NCBI GenBank assembly: GCA_965222105.1
Contig: CBDCTQ010000018.1
Location: 1 to 64,000, forward strand
Length of the DNA: 64,000 nt
DNA from: CALGLS01 sp965222105
Lineage (GTDB): Bacteria > Bacteroidota > Bacteroidia > Chitinophagales > Saprospiraceae
Reading direction: 5' to 3'
Shown here piece by piece: positions 18,501 through 27,263 of this stretch. Position 1 is the stretch's first letter. Each line of letters opens with the position of its first letter. The notes below the pieces were generated by a model, which saw nothing but the letters and a program-made list of their open reading frames with translations, did not search any database and was not told the origin of the DNA. Made by a program: the position numbers and the translations under genes.

Positions 18501-21500
18501 TGGCAATCAGGAAGTATGCCTCTTCGATGTAACCGTCAATGAAGTGCCTGCCACCTTTGAGGTTACTTCTTGCCCACCCGACCAAACGGTCAATACACTT
18601 CCTGGTGCCAATACCGCCGTGGTTTCCTGGTCCGACCCTACCGGCACCTCTGATTGTTTCCGGGAAGGCCCCATAGGAGTCGATCAGACGTTGGGCTTTG
18701 AAAATGGCAGCGACTTCCCGACAGGTACCAACACGGTGATCTATGTCGTTTTTGATTCCTGCGGCAATTTTGGTTCCTGCCAGTTCGACGTAACCGTCAA
18801 TTTTACGCCTTCTACCCTGACCATCAACGACTGTCCGGTCAACTTCAACGTCGTGGCTCCCGATGGCGCCACCGAAGCCGTAGTTTCCTGGACGGAACCC
18901 ACCGCGTCAACAGATTGTTATCTAAACTCCACTACGATGGTCACCCAACTGAGTGGACCACCCAACGGAGGGTTGTTCCCACTGGGTACTACAGAAGTAC
19001 TTTATCTTTTTTCTGATGAATGCAGCAATACGGAAATTTGCTCTTTCACCGTATTGGTAAATGCGCCCTGTGACAACAATGGTGGCGATGCCGATAGCGA
19101 CGGTACCTGCGCCGACGTGGATTGCGACGACAACGATCCGACCATACCCACCACCCCTGGCACCGCATGCGACGATGGCGACAGCAATACCGAAAACGAC
19201 ATCATTCAAGCCGATGGTTGCACTTGCGCCGGTACCATCATCGATCCATGCCTCAATAATGGCGGCGATGCGGATGGCGATGGCGTTTGTGCCGACACCG
19301 ATTGCGATGACAATGATCCTTCTATTCCAACTGCACCCGGCACTCTCTGTGATGATGGCGATCCCCTTACGGAAAATGATGTGATCCAGGCCGATGGTTG
19401 TACCTGCGCCGGAGCATTGCCGGTGACGTTGAGTATCAACGACGTTACCGTCAATGAAGACGACGGAGTAGCCACCCTCGATATTTGCCTCGATATGTTG
19501 AGCAACCTCGACGTACAAGTCCAGTATATTACCACCAGCGGAACGGCATTGGCTGCTGCCGATTTTGTGTTTGGAATCGGTACGGAAATGATCCTGGCGG
19601 GCAACCTCTGCATTTCCATTGATGTGGACTTGGTGGATGATGCCGTTGAAGAGCCAACCGAAGAATTTACAGTTGATCTCGCCAACCCGATCAACGCGAC
19701 CATTGCAGATGGCTCCGGTCTGGTGACCATTCTCGACGATGATGCTCCCGACCCTTGCGCCAATAACGGCGGCGATGCAGACGGCGACGGCATATGCGCC
19801 GATGTAGATTGCGACGACAACGATGCCTCCATACCAACAACACCGGGCACAGCCTGTGACGACGGCGATCCCCTTACGGAAAATGACGAAATACAGGCAG
19901 ATGGTTGCACCTGTACTGGCACACCGATTGATCCCTGCGCCAACAACGGCGGCGATGCAGACGGCGACGGCGTATGCGCCGATGTGGATTGCGACGACAA
20001 TGATGCTTCGCTTCCAACCACGCCGGGCACCGCTTGCGACGACGGCGATCCCCTTACGGAAAATGACGAAATACAGGCAGATGGTTGCACCTGTACTGGC
20101 ATACTGATTGATCCCTGCGCCAACAACGGCGGCGATGCAGATGGCGACGGCGTATGCGCCGATGTAGATTGCGACGACAACGATGCCTCCCTTCCAACCA
20201 CTCCCGGCACCGCTTGCGACGACGGCGATCCCCTTACGGAAAATGACGAAATACAGGCAGATGGTTGCACCTGTACTGGTACACCGATTGATCCCTGTGC
20301 CAACAACGGCGGCGATGCAGACGGCGACGGCGTATGCGCCGATGTGGATTGCGACGACAATGATGCTTCGCTTCCAACCACGCCGGGCACCGCTTGCGAC
20401 GACGGCGATCCCTTTACGGAAAATGACGAAATACAGGCAGATGGTTGCACTTGTGCGGGCACACCGATTGATCCCTGCGCCAACAACGGCGGCGATGCAG
20501 ACGGCGACGGCGTATGCGCTGATGTGGATTGCGACGACAACGATGCCTCCCTTCCAACAACACCTGGCACGGCTTGCGACGACGGCGATCCCCTTACGGA
20601 AAATGATGAAATACAGGCAGATGGTTGCACCTGTGCGGGCACACCGATAGACCCCTGCGCCAACAACGGCGGCGATGCAGACGGCGACGGCGTATGCGCT
20701 GATGTGGATTGCGACGACAACGATGCTTCCCTTCCAACTACGCCCGGCACGGCTTGCGACGACGGCGATCCCCTTACGGAAAATGATGAAATACAGGCAG
20801 ATGGTTGCACCTGTGCCGGTACTCCCGTTGGAGGGTGCAATCCGGGCTATTCCATTTCTGGAAATACATTGACCATTACTGGGTTGACTGGCCCGTTCAA
20901 TGCTATCAACTTATTTGCATTGCCGGCATGGACAACGGAATACTCTTGTTTTGCCAATTGCAACACACCGACAGAAGTGTTAACCGTACCCGATGGCGAT
21001 TACTACCTGCACATCAAAGTGTTGGATGAAAACTATCAGGTGGATTGTGAACTGATCGACAACATTACCATTGATGGGGGTGGTTGTATGCCGGGTGGCT
21101 CCTGCGACGATGGCGACCCCTGTACCGATAACGATGTCTACGACATAAATTGTAACTGTGCAGGAACGTCAGCCCCGGATGGGGATGGAGACGGCGTTTG
21201 TGCCAACATTGATTGCGACGACAATGATCCCAACCTGCCCACCACGCCGGGTACTGCTTGCGATGATGGCGACGCCAATACGGAGAACGACGAGATTCAG
21301 GCCGACGGCTGTACCTGTGCCGGAACGTTGATCGATCCATGTCTCAATAACGGCGGCGATGCAGATGGTGACGGCGTTTGTGCCGATGTGGATTGCGACG
21401 ACAACGACGCCACTCTTCCCACCACACCGGGCACCGCCTGCGACGATGGGGATCCCCTTACGGAAAATGATGTGATTCAAGCCGATGGTTGCACCTGTGC

Positions 21501-22836
21501 AGGGACGCCTCCGGGAGCCTGCAATCCTGGATTTTCCATTGCCGGTAATACCCTGACCATTACTGGCCTTACCGGCCCGCACAATGCCATTAACCTCCTG
21601 GTTTTACCTTCCTGGAGTGTGGAATACTCTTGTTTTGATGATTGTACTACGCCCACTGAAATATTGACGGTACCCGATGGCGATTACTACTTACACATCA
21701 AGGTGTTGGATGAAAGTTATCAGATAGATTGCGAACTGATAGAATTCATCACCATTGATGGCGGCGGTTGCACCCCGGGTTCGACCTGTGACGATGGCGA
21801 TCCCTGTACCGACAACGACGTGCTGGACACCAATTGCAATTGCGTAGGTACGCCGGCTGCAGATGGCGACGGCGATGGTGTCTGTGTCAATATCGATTGC
21901 GACGACAGCGATGCCAGCCTCCCCGCCACCCCCGGTACTTCTTGTGACGATGGGGATCCCCTTACGGAAAACGATGTGATCCTGGCCGATGGCTGCACCT
22001 GTGCCGGCACACCGCCCGGAGGTTGCAATGTCACCTTTACAGCTGGGGCTGGTAGCATTACAATTGATGGCTTGACTGCTCCTCATGTGATCGTTCATGT
22101 TTTTGATGACAGTTGGTCGCAGGTATTTACCTGTCTGGACGACTGCAACGATCCGCAGTTAGTAGACAATCTGGTGGACGGAACCTATTTTGCGAAAGCA
22201 ACTCTTTACGATGCATCCTGGGTGGAAATTTGTGAAGAGACAGAATATGTAACCGTCGGTGGGGGTGCGCCACTCCAGGGGGAACAGAGTAGCTTTTTAT
22301 TCTTTACAGCGACAAGAGCCGGAACCGATGTCAAACTGGATTGGATGACCAATACCGATTATAAGAATGATTACTTTGTGGTAGAGCGTTCGCTGGATGG
22401 GCAATCTTTTGAAGAGCAAGCGATGGTTAGCAGCGTTTCACAATCCACACAGCCAACTTATTACGACGAATGGGATTATCAACCCAAAGTAGGACCGAAT
22501 TTTTACAGGATCAAGCAGGTACATAGCGATGGTACATTTCGGTATTCTTCTGTGGAGGTTGTGTATTTTGAATTGGAATTAAGCGATTTTGTGGTGTATC
22601 CAAACCCAGCTTCGGATCAGGTCTCTGTGCAAATTGATAAGTTGGTGGGTGAATCGGTAGTCATCCAGTTATATAACCAACTCGGCCAATTGGTACAACA
22701 AAAGAGTATTGATACGCTTAGTGCTGGCCCTGTTTCTTTTGATGTCTCGACATTTACCAGCGGGATTTACGCTATTACCGTAGAAACCAGAATGCGAAAA
22801 AGGTTTACCAAACTATTTGTCGTGTCCCGAATGTGA
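15595..22836 (+). CDS. Giant T9SS-sorted surface protein with C-type lectin, carbohydrate-binding-like, HYR, Calx-beta and Asp-rich repeats
   Basis: This 2413-aa protein starts with a signal peptide (ending TYSQ) and an 'LWTGNADSDWNNTANWS' opening, then N/G/T-rich repeats at about 60-330 that suggest a beta-helix. Next come an HYR-like domain, a segment at about 469-584 resembling Ca-dependent carbohydrate-binding modules (VHFTND…NLNVDKI), a recurrent ~190-aa Cys-containing domain (about 596-792), a C-type lectin domain (about 795-927: WLGLTTVG…NWQSGEPNEF) and three HYR domains. These are followed by Asp/Cys repeats, a Calx-beta domain (about 1276-1384), six 60-aa repeats, three ~80-aa domains, an FN3-like stretch and the T9SS tail (VYPNPASDQ…KLFVVSRM). 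The role is probably calcium-dependent adhesion to glycans or matrix (inference). The ATG at 15598 could also be the start. Confidence 0.85.
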   Translation: MMKFLCTFTFVFFAVFTTYSQTLWTGNADSDWNNTANWSAGVPTSGMQATILGSAPNMPVYDGPTILDLTIDNFGTLTFNSTVYNTGAVTNFAGATINNDGQFINAGNVFFNNDGDLNNNGTFENYGTYDHAASATLNNASSADIISYGSFSSNGQINNDGTLTFIGSFSNTNGMLNNGTFTISGTASFPFASMLDNPTGGVINITPTGSLDMNGSLPNGGTITVDGELIVQNASTLTNDGTFTNNNALEIAGTFINNTTLDNNGATMINSVGTLENNGTVNNNGSISLEICGKLIQNAANNIGGTVSNDGLVYEINGTVDEVNGQFGETFTNINDTPAPVPACKGDIILELDQSGVVNFTGEDIDQGRSYGSCGASLVSFDVTPNQFTTDDIGVQIVTLTITDDFGVTASCQDFVNVIPFQEPIVPIDDPDIDFTCPADIDLSTLPGAQFAEASWTEPTATTTCNGGSNSTIEIMAFGDQGGEQMELFIDGQFVQQWIVTTINTTYTYAHSSFITADDIQVHFTNDQTANGDYNLNVDKITVDGTTYETESPTVYGIGVWDNGTCSVYTNHQDDKLACNGYFQYSTASGVCSPVPLVDWSLDGCQPNTGNDYSEFTPSYPSSGGCQSVSATTIYRNSGGHTCVNPRPGASGLGKGVGTATSCIFQDDDPFATRFEVTVDPQSTGQLTGLTFWESAPDFYDPIDFAGDFNNYPLYYGIRVLKDGSEIYKVVDIPTGANWSLQTFDFSGLTDFQVTATTTFAFELRAYCRVGNGAPFAAWQIDDFSLQGCCSEPTPLCTDVPDNFSGYTLLGEHDNSKYFVSTAQSDWTAANNAAISLGGHLAAISSQSENDFIWNAITVDNVWLGLTTVGTPQVFHWTNGEPVGYTNWQSGEPNEFTGDVAARLRNVSGEWTDRVLSNQYYHVVEIPCIMGGGGGGDPQLVVDQIGGPVNGSIFPTGTTEVAYEVTDACGNQEVCLFDVTVNEVPATFEVTSCPPDQTVNTLPGANTAVVSWSDPTGTSDCFREGPIGVDQTLGFENGSDFPTGTNTVIYVVFDSCGNFGSCQFDVTVNFTPSTLTINDCPVNFNVVAPDGATEAVVSWTEPTASTDCYLNSTTMVTQLSGPPNGGLFPLGTTEVLYLFSDECSNTEICSFTVLVNAPCDNNGGDADSDGTCADVDCDDNDPTIPTTPGTACDDGDSNTENDIIQADGCTCAGTIIDPCLNNGGDADGDGVCADTDCDDNDPSIPTAPGTLCDDGDPLTENDVIQADGCTCAGALPVTLSINDVTVNEDDGVATLDICLDMLSNLDVQVQYITTSGTALAAADFVFGIGTEMILAGNLCISIDVDLVDDAVEEPTEEFTVDLANPINATIADGSGLVTILDDDAPDPCANNGGDADGDGICADVDCDDNDASIPTTPGTACDDGDPLTENDEIQADGCTCTGTPIDPCANNGGDADGDGVCADVDCDDNDASLPTTPGTACDDGDPLTENDEIQADGCTCTGILIDPCANNGGDADGDGVCADVDCDDNDASLPTTPGTACDDGDPLTENDEIQADGCTCTGTPIDPCANNGGDADGDGVCADVDCDDNDASLPTTPGTACDDGDPFTENDEIQADGCTCAGTPIDPCANNGGDADGDGVCADVDCDDNDASLPTTPGTACDDGDPLTENDEIQADGCTCAGTPIDPCANNGGDADGDGVCADVDCDDNDASLPTTPGTACDDGDPLTENDEIQADGCTCAGTPVGGCNPGYSISGNTLTITGLTGPFNAINLFALPAWTTEYSCFANCNTPTEVLTVPDGDYYLHIKVLDENYQVDCELIDNITIDGGGCMPGGSCDDGDPCTDNDVYDINCNCAGTSAPDGDGDGVCANIDCDDNDPNLPTTPGTACDDGDANTENDEIQADGCTCAGTLIDPCLNNGGDADGDGVCADVDCDDNDATLPTTPGTACDDGDPLTENDVIQADGCTCAGTPPGACNPGFSIAGNTLTITGLTGPHNAINLLVLPSWSVEYSCFDDCTTPTEILTVPDGDYYLHIKVLDESYQIDCELIEFITIDGGGCTPGSTCDDGDPCTDNDVLDTNCNCVGTPAADGDGDGVCVNIDCDDSDASLPATPGTSCDDGDPLTENDVILADGCTCAGTPPGGCNVTFTAGAGSITIDGLTAPHVIVHVFDDSWSQVFTCLDDCNDPQLVDNLVDGTYFAKATLYDASWVEICEETEYVTVGGGAPLQGEQSSFLFFTATRAGTDVKLDWMTNTDYKNDYFVVERSLDGQSFEEQAMVSSVSQSTQPTYYDEWDYQPKVGPNFYRIKQVHSDGTFRYSSVEVVYFELELSDFVVYPNPASDQVSVQIDKLVGESVVIQLYNQLGQLVQQKSIDTLSAGPVSFDVSTFTSGIYAITVETRMRKRFTKLFVVSRM
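19750..20829 (+). repeat. Six tandem 180-bp (60-aa) repeats inside the giant gene
   Basis: Units begin DPCANNGGDADGDGVCADV and follow at exactly 180-bp spacing (19750, 19930, 20110, 20290, 20470, 20650), differing by only a few bases. Each encodes DxDxDG-type calcium-binding loops and six cysteines. More diverged versions lie outside the array (near 19070, 19246, 21340). The low divergence implies recent unequal exchange, so copy number may vary between strains. Confidence 0.9.
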
Positions 22837-22875
22837 TCTAATTTATAGGAATTTCCGGGAATTAGCCTAGAGAGG

Positions 22876-22916
22876 AGCCCTCTCTGTGCGCAGCTGCAGC
22901 ATGGAGAGGGCTTTGT
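22876..22916 (+). terminator. Terminator hairpin after the first giant gene
   Basis: AGCCCTCT (22876-22883) pairs with AGAGGGCT (22905-22912), followed by a T-rich tail (TTGTATTTTATATTTTT). It lies 40 bp after the stop of the 2413-aa protein gene. Confidence 0.6.
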
Positions 22917-23006
22917 ATTTTATATTTTTGAATATTAAAAATACATGCTTTTGGGTATGATTTGCAAAAGGTGTCGGAGTGATTATTGTAAAAGCAAACC
23001 CGTTAT

Positions 23007-23172
23007 TAGACATTATGAACAGAAATTTTGTATGCAGCCTGAATGCCCTTTTTTGCCTACCCTGCGTCACATCCTCGCCTTCGTAGCTTGGGCTACGAGG
23101 CTCCGGGTGTTCCTTGGTTAGACAAAAAATTCCTATTCAGTTGCTATACAAAAAATCCATTCATAGTGTCTA
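23007..23172 (+). mobile_element. 166-bp palindromic (MITE-like) element, copy B
   Basis: Same length and more than 90 percent identity by eye to the inverted copy at 7345-7510, with the same TAGAC/GTCTA ends, inner hairpin and flanking TAT. Here it sits in noncoding DNA between the first giant gene and the duplicated cassette, so it shows the element's natural extent without gene fusion. Confidence 0.75.
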
Positions 23173-23354
23173 TTGCAATTATTTTCTTCTCCCTGTTTTA
23201 TTTTCCCCTTTTCCCTTTCCCCTTGTTGAAATTTTTCCTCCCATATCTTTCTGCCATTTCCCTCAAATAATGGACATACGAGCAATCGAAAAATTCGATT
23301 AAAAAAGATATTCAATTCATTTTTAGTAAACTATATTTTTAATAAAATTTAAAT

Positions 23355-24113
23355 ATGATGAGTGAAAAATTAGTTAAAAGCCTTCTTCCATGCAAAGTTC
23401 CTCCTGGCTTTTCGGTGAAAAATGCAGGAACGACTTTCTTGAAGTGGAGAAGTTTCTGTTTCCTACTGTTAGTGGGCCTCGGAGCCACACTATTGCCATA
23501 CCAGCTGGTTGGGCAAAATGCTATTGAAGCTAGCGAGCAAATCTCTCCTGTTGTTTCTTATGTCCCAAAATCAGACAAAGTAACAAGCGTTAATTATAGT
23601 TTTCATCAGAATAGAGCAGTCAACCCCTACAGTGTTAGTTATGAGTACGATATCATAAAATACGATGACTACTACACCATTTCTGCTAAGAGCTTTTTGT
23701 CGGATTTAGATCTACGGTTTGAAGAAGGGTTGAAAATGGAAACAATTGACGATGAGGTTGTTTTTCCTGTTGATCTTGTAGTTGGGCAACGGTTAGAGGA
23801 CGCAGTTGTAAATTACAGAGTCAGCCTGGCTGCAAATATGAATTTGACCTATTCCATAGACCTCAGAAACAGGATTGTAACCGAAATCACATCTATAACA
23901 CATGAAGGTAAAACATATACTGCATTTGTTATTGAGTCGAGCCTTTCTCTAGTCAAGTCTCTTGGCGATGACAAAACGGTTAGCTCATCTGTTGAGTACT
24001 TAAAGGACTGGTATGTGCCTGGTTTAGGCAACATCAAGCGAGAGCGAAATGCTCAGATAAAGGCCTCGAATGGCGAGGTTTCACAACATAAATCAGAATC
24101 ATCTTATAAATAA
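23355..24113 (+). CDS. Secreted DUF3108/TapB-like protein, paralogue A
   Basis: This 252-aa protein has an unusual N-terminal lead of about 30 residues (…VPPGFSVKNAGTTFLKWRSF) before a hydrophobic signal segment (LLLVGLGATLLPYQLVGQ). The mature part has beta-strand patterns like the DUF3108-like fold: 'GLKMETIDDEVVFP..L.VGQRLEDAVV', 'EGKTYTAFVIES' and 'KDWYVPGLGNIKRERN'. The family assignment is tentative. It is almost identical to the protein encoded at 27264-28016 and, like it, is followed at once (16 bp) by a large T9SS surface protein gene, suggesting a functional pair. The start could be either Met 1 or Met 2. Confidence 0.65.
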   Translation: MMSEKLVKSLLPCKVPPGFSVKNAGTTFLKWRSFCFLLLVGLGATLLPYQLVGQNAIEASEQISPVVSYVPKSDKVTSVNYSFHQNRAVNPYSVSYEYDIIKYDDYYTISAKSFLSDLDLRFEEGLKMETIDDEVVFPVDLVVGQRLEDAVVNYRVSLAANMNLTYSIDLRNRIVTEITSITHEGKTYTAFVIESSLSLVKSLGDDKTVSSSVEYLKDWYVPGLGNIKRERNAQIKASNGEVSQHKSESSYK

Positions 24114-24129
24114 ATTTTAAAAAATTCTT

Positions 24130-26715
24130 ATGAATAGAATATATACAACTTTAAAACACATAATACTATTATGTACTTTTCTGTGTTGTGCCACCATAAG
24201 TGCTTATGCACAGTATACCGTTGTAAGCAGCGGTTATGACTCATGGACATTGCAACATAACTCCTGTGGTCAGATCACCTATGTTTATTGCGTTGAACCC
24301 TATGATCAATCTCCTCCTATTGGAGCTTATTACACTTACTTCGGGGGATACTTTTATCCAAGTAATTCCTATTATCAGACCGGGTCCGGGAGCCAGGTTG
24401 TTTGCGACCCATGTGCTAATCAGGGGGGCGACTCTGACAACGATGGCATCTGTAATTATTCAGATTGTGCTCCATATAATAGTTCCTTACCCGCTACGCC
24501 AGGTACGAGTTGCAATGATGGCAACCCCAATACAACGAATGATGTGGTTCAATCAGATGGATGCACTTGCCAAGGTACTCCAGTTGATCCTTGTGACCCT
24601 GTTGCCATTACAGCAGTTGCGAATCCTGAAAATTGTAAAATAAGTGTAAGTTGGGATGCTTCGGGAGCAACTAGTATCCAACTTAAATTACAGCATCAGG
24701 TGAATGGTTCTTGGGTATTGATAGAAAATTGGACGACGACGACAGATAATCCTAAGATGTACATGATTACAGAACCAGGTAAATACCGTGTTCGGGCTCG
24801 TTCTGCTGAGCCAGATTGTAATAATTCATCAACCAATACCACCTGGACAGTTATCGACAATGTAGCATGTACAACATGCATCGACACGGATGGCGATAGC
24901 ATTTGTGATGACAATGACTGTGCTCCTAATGATCCACAATTGCCCAAACCGGGAGGCTTTTGTCCAGATTATGAAATTTGTCCTGGAGAAAATATAGTGA
25001 TCCAACCTGATTTAGTTGTATCACAGCCTTGCTTTACAAATTGTGCGCCTGAGGATTTTATCGACGTAGTTGAAATTGCAAAGTGGAAAATGGAACAATG
25101 CGTATCTGTCAACAATAGCAATTTGGACACGGATTATACAGAACTCAAAGGGTTTGGAAAGGAGCTAAGCTGCGGAACGGTTACTCGGTCTGCGTTGTAT
25201 CGATTTGAGGGCACACATGGTTGTACAACAGATTCAGATGATGGCCATTTGGGTGATGCTTTAGGCGTGGAAATGGGAGATGCATTTTATCAGGACGATG
25301 CTACGAAAGCCCTTCGCTTTGATGTGACCATTGACCCAAGCAATGGTACTTCTGCCATTACTATGCTTCGTCTTAAGGAACATGCTCCAGCCAATTATGT
25401 ATACTCACAAGTTGGATATAATACCTCTTCTGGAATCAACAACTATCCAACACGTTTTGGTATTCGAGTTGTTAAAAATGGAGAAGAAATATTTAAGCAA
25501 ACTAATATAAATACCAGTGTCAATGCTTGGGGGGTCCATGTATTTGATTTTAGTACGTTTCCTGGATTTCAGACCTCTGAGTCGGCCACTTACCAGTTTG
25601 AGTTATTGGCTTATGCTCCAGTGGACAACGGATCATTGGTTCACCAATGGAGTCTGGACGATATAAAAGTTTGGGGAGGTTGCTGCCAAATACCTGTTTC
25701 AACAAATAATGAGGTAACGTATCAGTGGTCAAATGGTAGCACTACCCCGACCATAGAGGTAGCGCCTACAGAGACGACCAGCTATGCAGTTAGTGTAATA
25801 GACTGCGACGGCACAACACATACGGAAGAAGTGTTGGTTTGGGTTAAGTCCCAGGAGGAAGATCCCAATTGTATTCCACCAAATCCATGTCCGGCAGATT
25901 CGACATTTTCTCTTACGACTGGATGGGGCTATGTTCAGTTAGGTGGTTTTGGTGATACAAACCCGGTCATTGAAATATTTAATAACGAAAATGTCTTGGA
26001 ATATTCTTGTTCTGGCGACTGCCCGGATCCGTTAGTACTCAATACTTTGGAAAATGGACAATATGTAGCAAAAGTCAAGTTGTATAGCGCGCAAGGAGAT
26101 GTTCTTTGCAGTAATATCAACGAACCATTTCTTATTCGGAGAATATCGACTCTTGAAGGTCAGAGCAGTGATTTCTTTTTCTTCACAGCGGCAAAACAAG
26201 GAAGAAAGGTCGGCTTGAACTGGGTAATTAATTCAGCTATGACGACGGATCGTTTTGTTATAGAGCGGTCAATAAATGAAATAGATTTTGAACCAGTCTT
26301 AGAACTAGTAAACGCTTCCGAGATGGAAGGAACTGTCTCATTTGATGGGCTTGATCAGCAGCCTCGAATGGGAGAAAACCATTACAGGATTAAACAAATT
26401 TTCAAAGATGGTACACATAGGTATTCCAAGGTTGAAACGGTGAGCTTTAACTTGGATTTGGTTCGATTTGAAATCTATCCGAATCCAACTACCAGTATTC
26501 TATCTGTAAACTTAAGTCAATATTCTGGTAGCTCGGCGGAAATTTTGCTTACCAATGGTTTTGGGCATGTCATTACTACCCGAAAAGTAGATAATGTTTC
26601 ACTTGATCCAATTAGCTTTGATGTGGAGTCACTACCAGCTGGCCTTTATGGAATTTCAGTCAAGATTGAAGGGCGTAAACGAGTATCGAAACGATTTGTT
26701 AAAGAACGATTGTAG
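24130..26715 (+). CDS. T9SS-sorted cysteine-rich surface protein (861 aa)
   Basis: The order is: signal peptide (ending SAYAQ), a Tyr/Ser-rich N-domain, an Asp-repeat (QGGDSDNDGICNYSDCAPYNSSLP), an FN3-like domain (about 155-246: CKISVSWDASGATSIQLKLQ), another Asp-repeat, the recurrent ~190-aa Cys domain (about 313-519, ending WSLDDIKVWGGCC), a short Ig-like strand set, one ~80-aa domain (about 584-669), an FN3-like pre-sorting domain (LEGQSSDFFFFTAAKQGRKV) and the T9SS tail (IYPNPTTS…KRFVKERL). It looks like a shorter paralogue of the 2599-aa protein downstream. The gene is AT-richer throughout than the 2413-aa gene. No enzyme domain is visible; adhesion or matrix function is inferred. Confidence 0.82.
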   Translation: MNRIYTTLKHIILLCTFLCCATISAYAQYTVVSSGYDSWTLQHNSCGQITYVYCVEPYDQSPPIGAYYTYFGGYFYPSNSYYQTGSGSQVVCDPCANQGGDSDNDGICNYSDCAPYNSSLPATPGTSCNDGNPNTTNDVVQSDGCTCQGTPVDPCDPVAITAVANPENCKISVSWDASGATSIQLKLQHQVNGSWVLIENWTTTTDNPKMYMITEPGKYRVRARSAEPDCNNSSTNTTWTVIDNVACTTCIDTDGDSICDDNDCAPNDPQLPKPGGFCPDYEICPGENIVIQPDLVVSQPCFTNCAPEDFIDVVEIAKWKMEQCVSVNNSNLDTDYTELKGFGKELSCGTVTRSALYRFEGTHGCTTDSDDGHLGDALGVEMGDAFYQDDATKALRFDVTIDPSNGTSAITMLRLKEHAPANYVYSQVGYNTSSGINNYPTRFGIRVVKNGEEIFKQTNINTSVNAWGVHVFDFSTFPGFQTSESATYQFELLAYAPVDNGSLVHQWSLDDIKVWGGCCQIPVSTNNEVTYQWSNGSTTPTIEVAPTETTSYAVSVIDCDGTTHTEEVLVWVKSQEEDPNCIPPNPCPADSTFSLTTGWGYVQLGGFGDTNPVIEIFNNENVLEYSCSGDCPDPLVLNTLENGQYVAKVKLYSAQGDVLCSNINEPFLIRRISTLEGQSSDFFFFTAAKQGRKVGLNWVINSAMTTDRFVIERSINEIDFEPVLELVNASEMEGTVSFDGLDQQPRMGENHYRIKQIFKDGTHRYSKVETVSFNLDLVRFEIYPNPTTSILSVNLSQYSGSSAEILLTNGFGHVITTRKVDNVSLDPISFDVESLPAGLYGISVKIEGRKRVSKRFVKERL

Positions 26716-27263
26716 GTTATATAATCAAGGTTTTTACTTTAAAGGGGTTGTCAGAAGGCAGCCCCTTTTTTTATTCGGATGTTTGAAAAAATATAATGAA
26801 CAATTTGCCACTGGAACCTTTATTTGGGGGTAATTAAACAATACCTTCTTTGAATATTATCGGAAGGGATATTTATGGTTTTGATGTTCGTATTTTATTT
26901 TTCATAAACTATAATTTAGTAGATTGGGGGTAAGCATGCTTTCATTATAAGGCTTAATTTTGTAGTCGAAAAGCGGATAGAACAATTTGAAATTGTTTTA
27001 TAGTGATGTATAGCAACGATGTGGTTTCTTACTCATTTCCCCTCTGGATTCATCCCTTGATACAATTTTTATCCTCTAACTGTATTAACCTAACGCTGGA
27101 CAAAGAGCTGCTTTTTGGTTTAGCATGAATTAAGTGGCTCTATTTTATTTTGTAAACATTTGCTTAGCAGCTGCTATGGACATTGTATTACTACGTCTAT
27201 TTCACTCAACAATAGTTTTTCAAATTTATATCAGTATCTTTTAAATGTTTCAAATTTTTTATC
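26716..27263. other. Intergenic region between the two cassettes
   Basis: Of 548 bp, only the terminator at 26742-26773 is recognisable. The rest is AT-rich with no plausible gene. Similarity to the region upstream of the first cassette starts only inside the coding sequence (near 27296), so the duplication does not include an obvious promoter. Confidence 0.4.
26742..26773 (+). terminator. Rho-independent terminator
   Basis: AAGGGGTTGTC (26742-26752) pairs with GGCAGCCCCTT across an AGAA loop and is followed directly by a run of T's. It closes the first cassette, 27 bp after its stop. Confidence 0.85.

Larger units (their letters stand above)
22837..23354. other. Intergenic region with terminator and palindromic element
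   Basis: These 518 bp hold the terminator at 22876-22916 and copy B of the 166-bp element (23007-23172). The remainder up to the DUF3108-like gene is T- and A-rich without a clear promoter box. Confidence 0.5.

Noticed and set aside
19750..20829. Regular repeats that could suggest a CRISPR array
   Set aside because: There are no unique spacers, the whole unit is repeated, and the period is a multiple of three within a coding frame.
19206..20840. 544-aa open frame on the minus strand, and a similar one at 31127-32302
   Set aside because: Both lie exactly opposite the Asp/Gly/Cys tandem repeats. The repeat period keeps the opposite frame open, and the translated Ser/Pro- or Val/Ile-rich strings have no start context or independent conservation.
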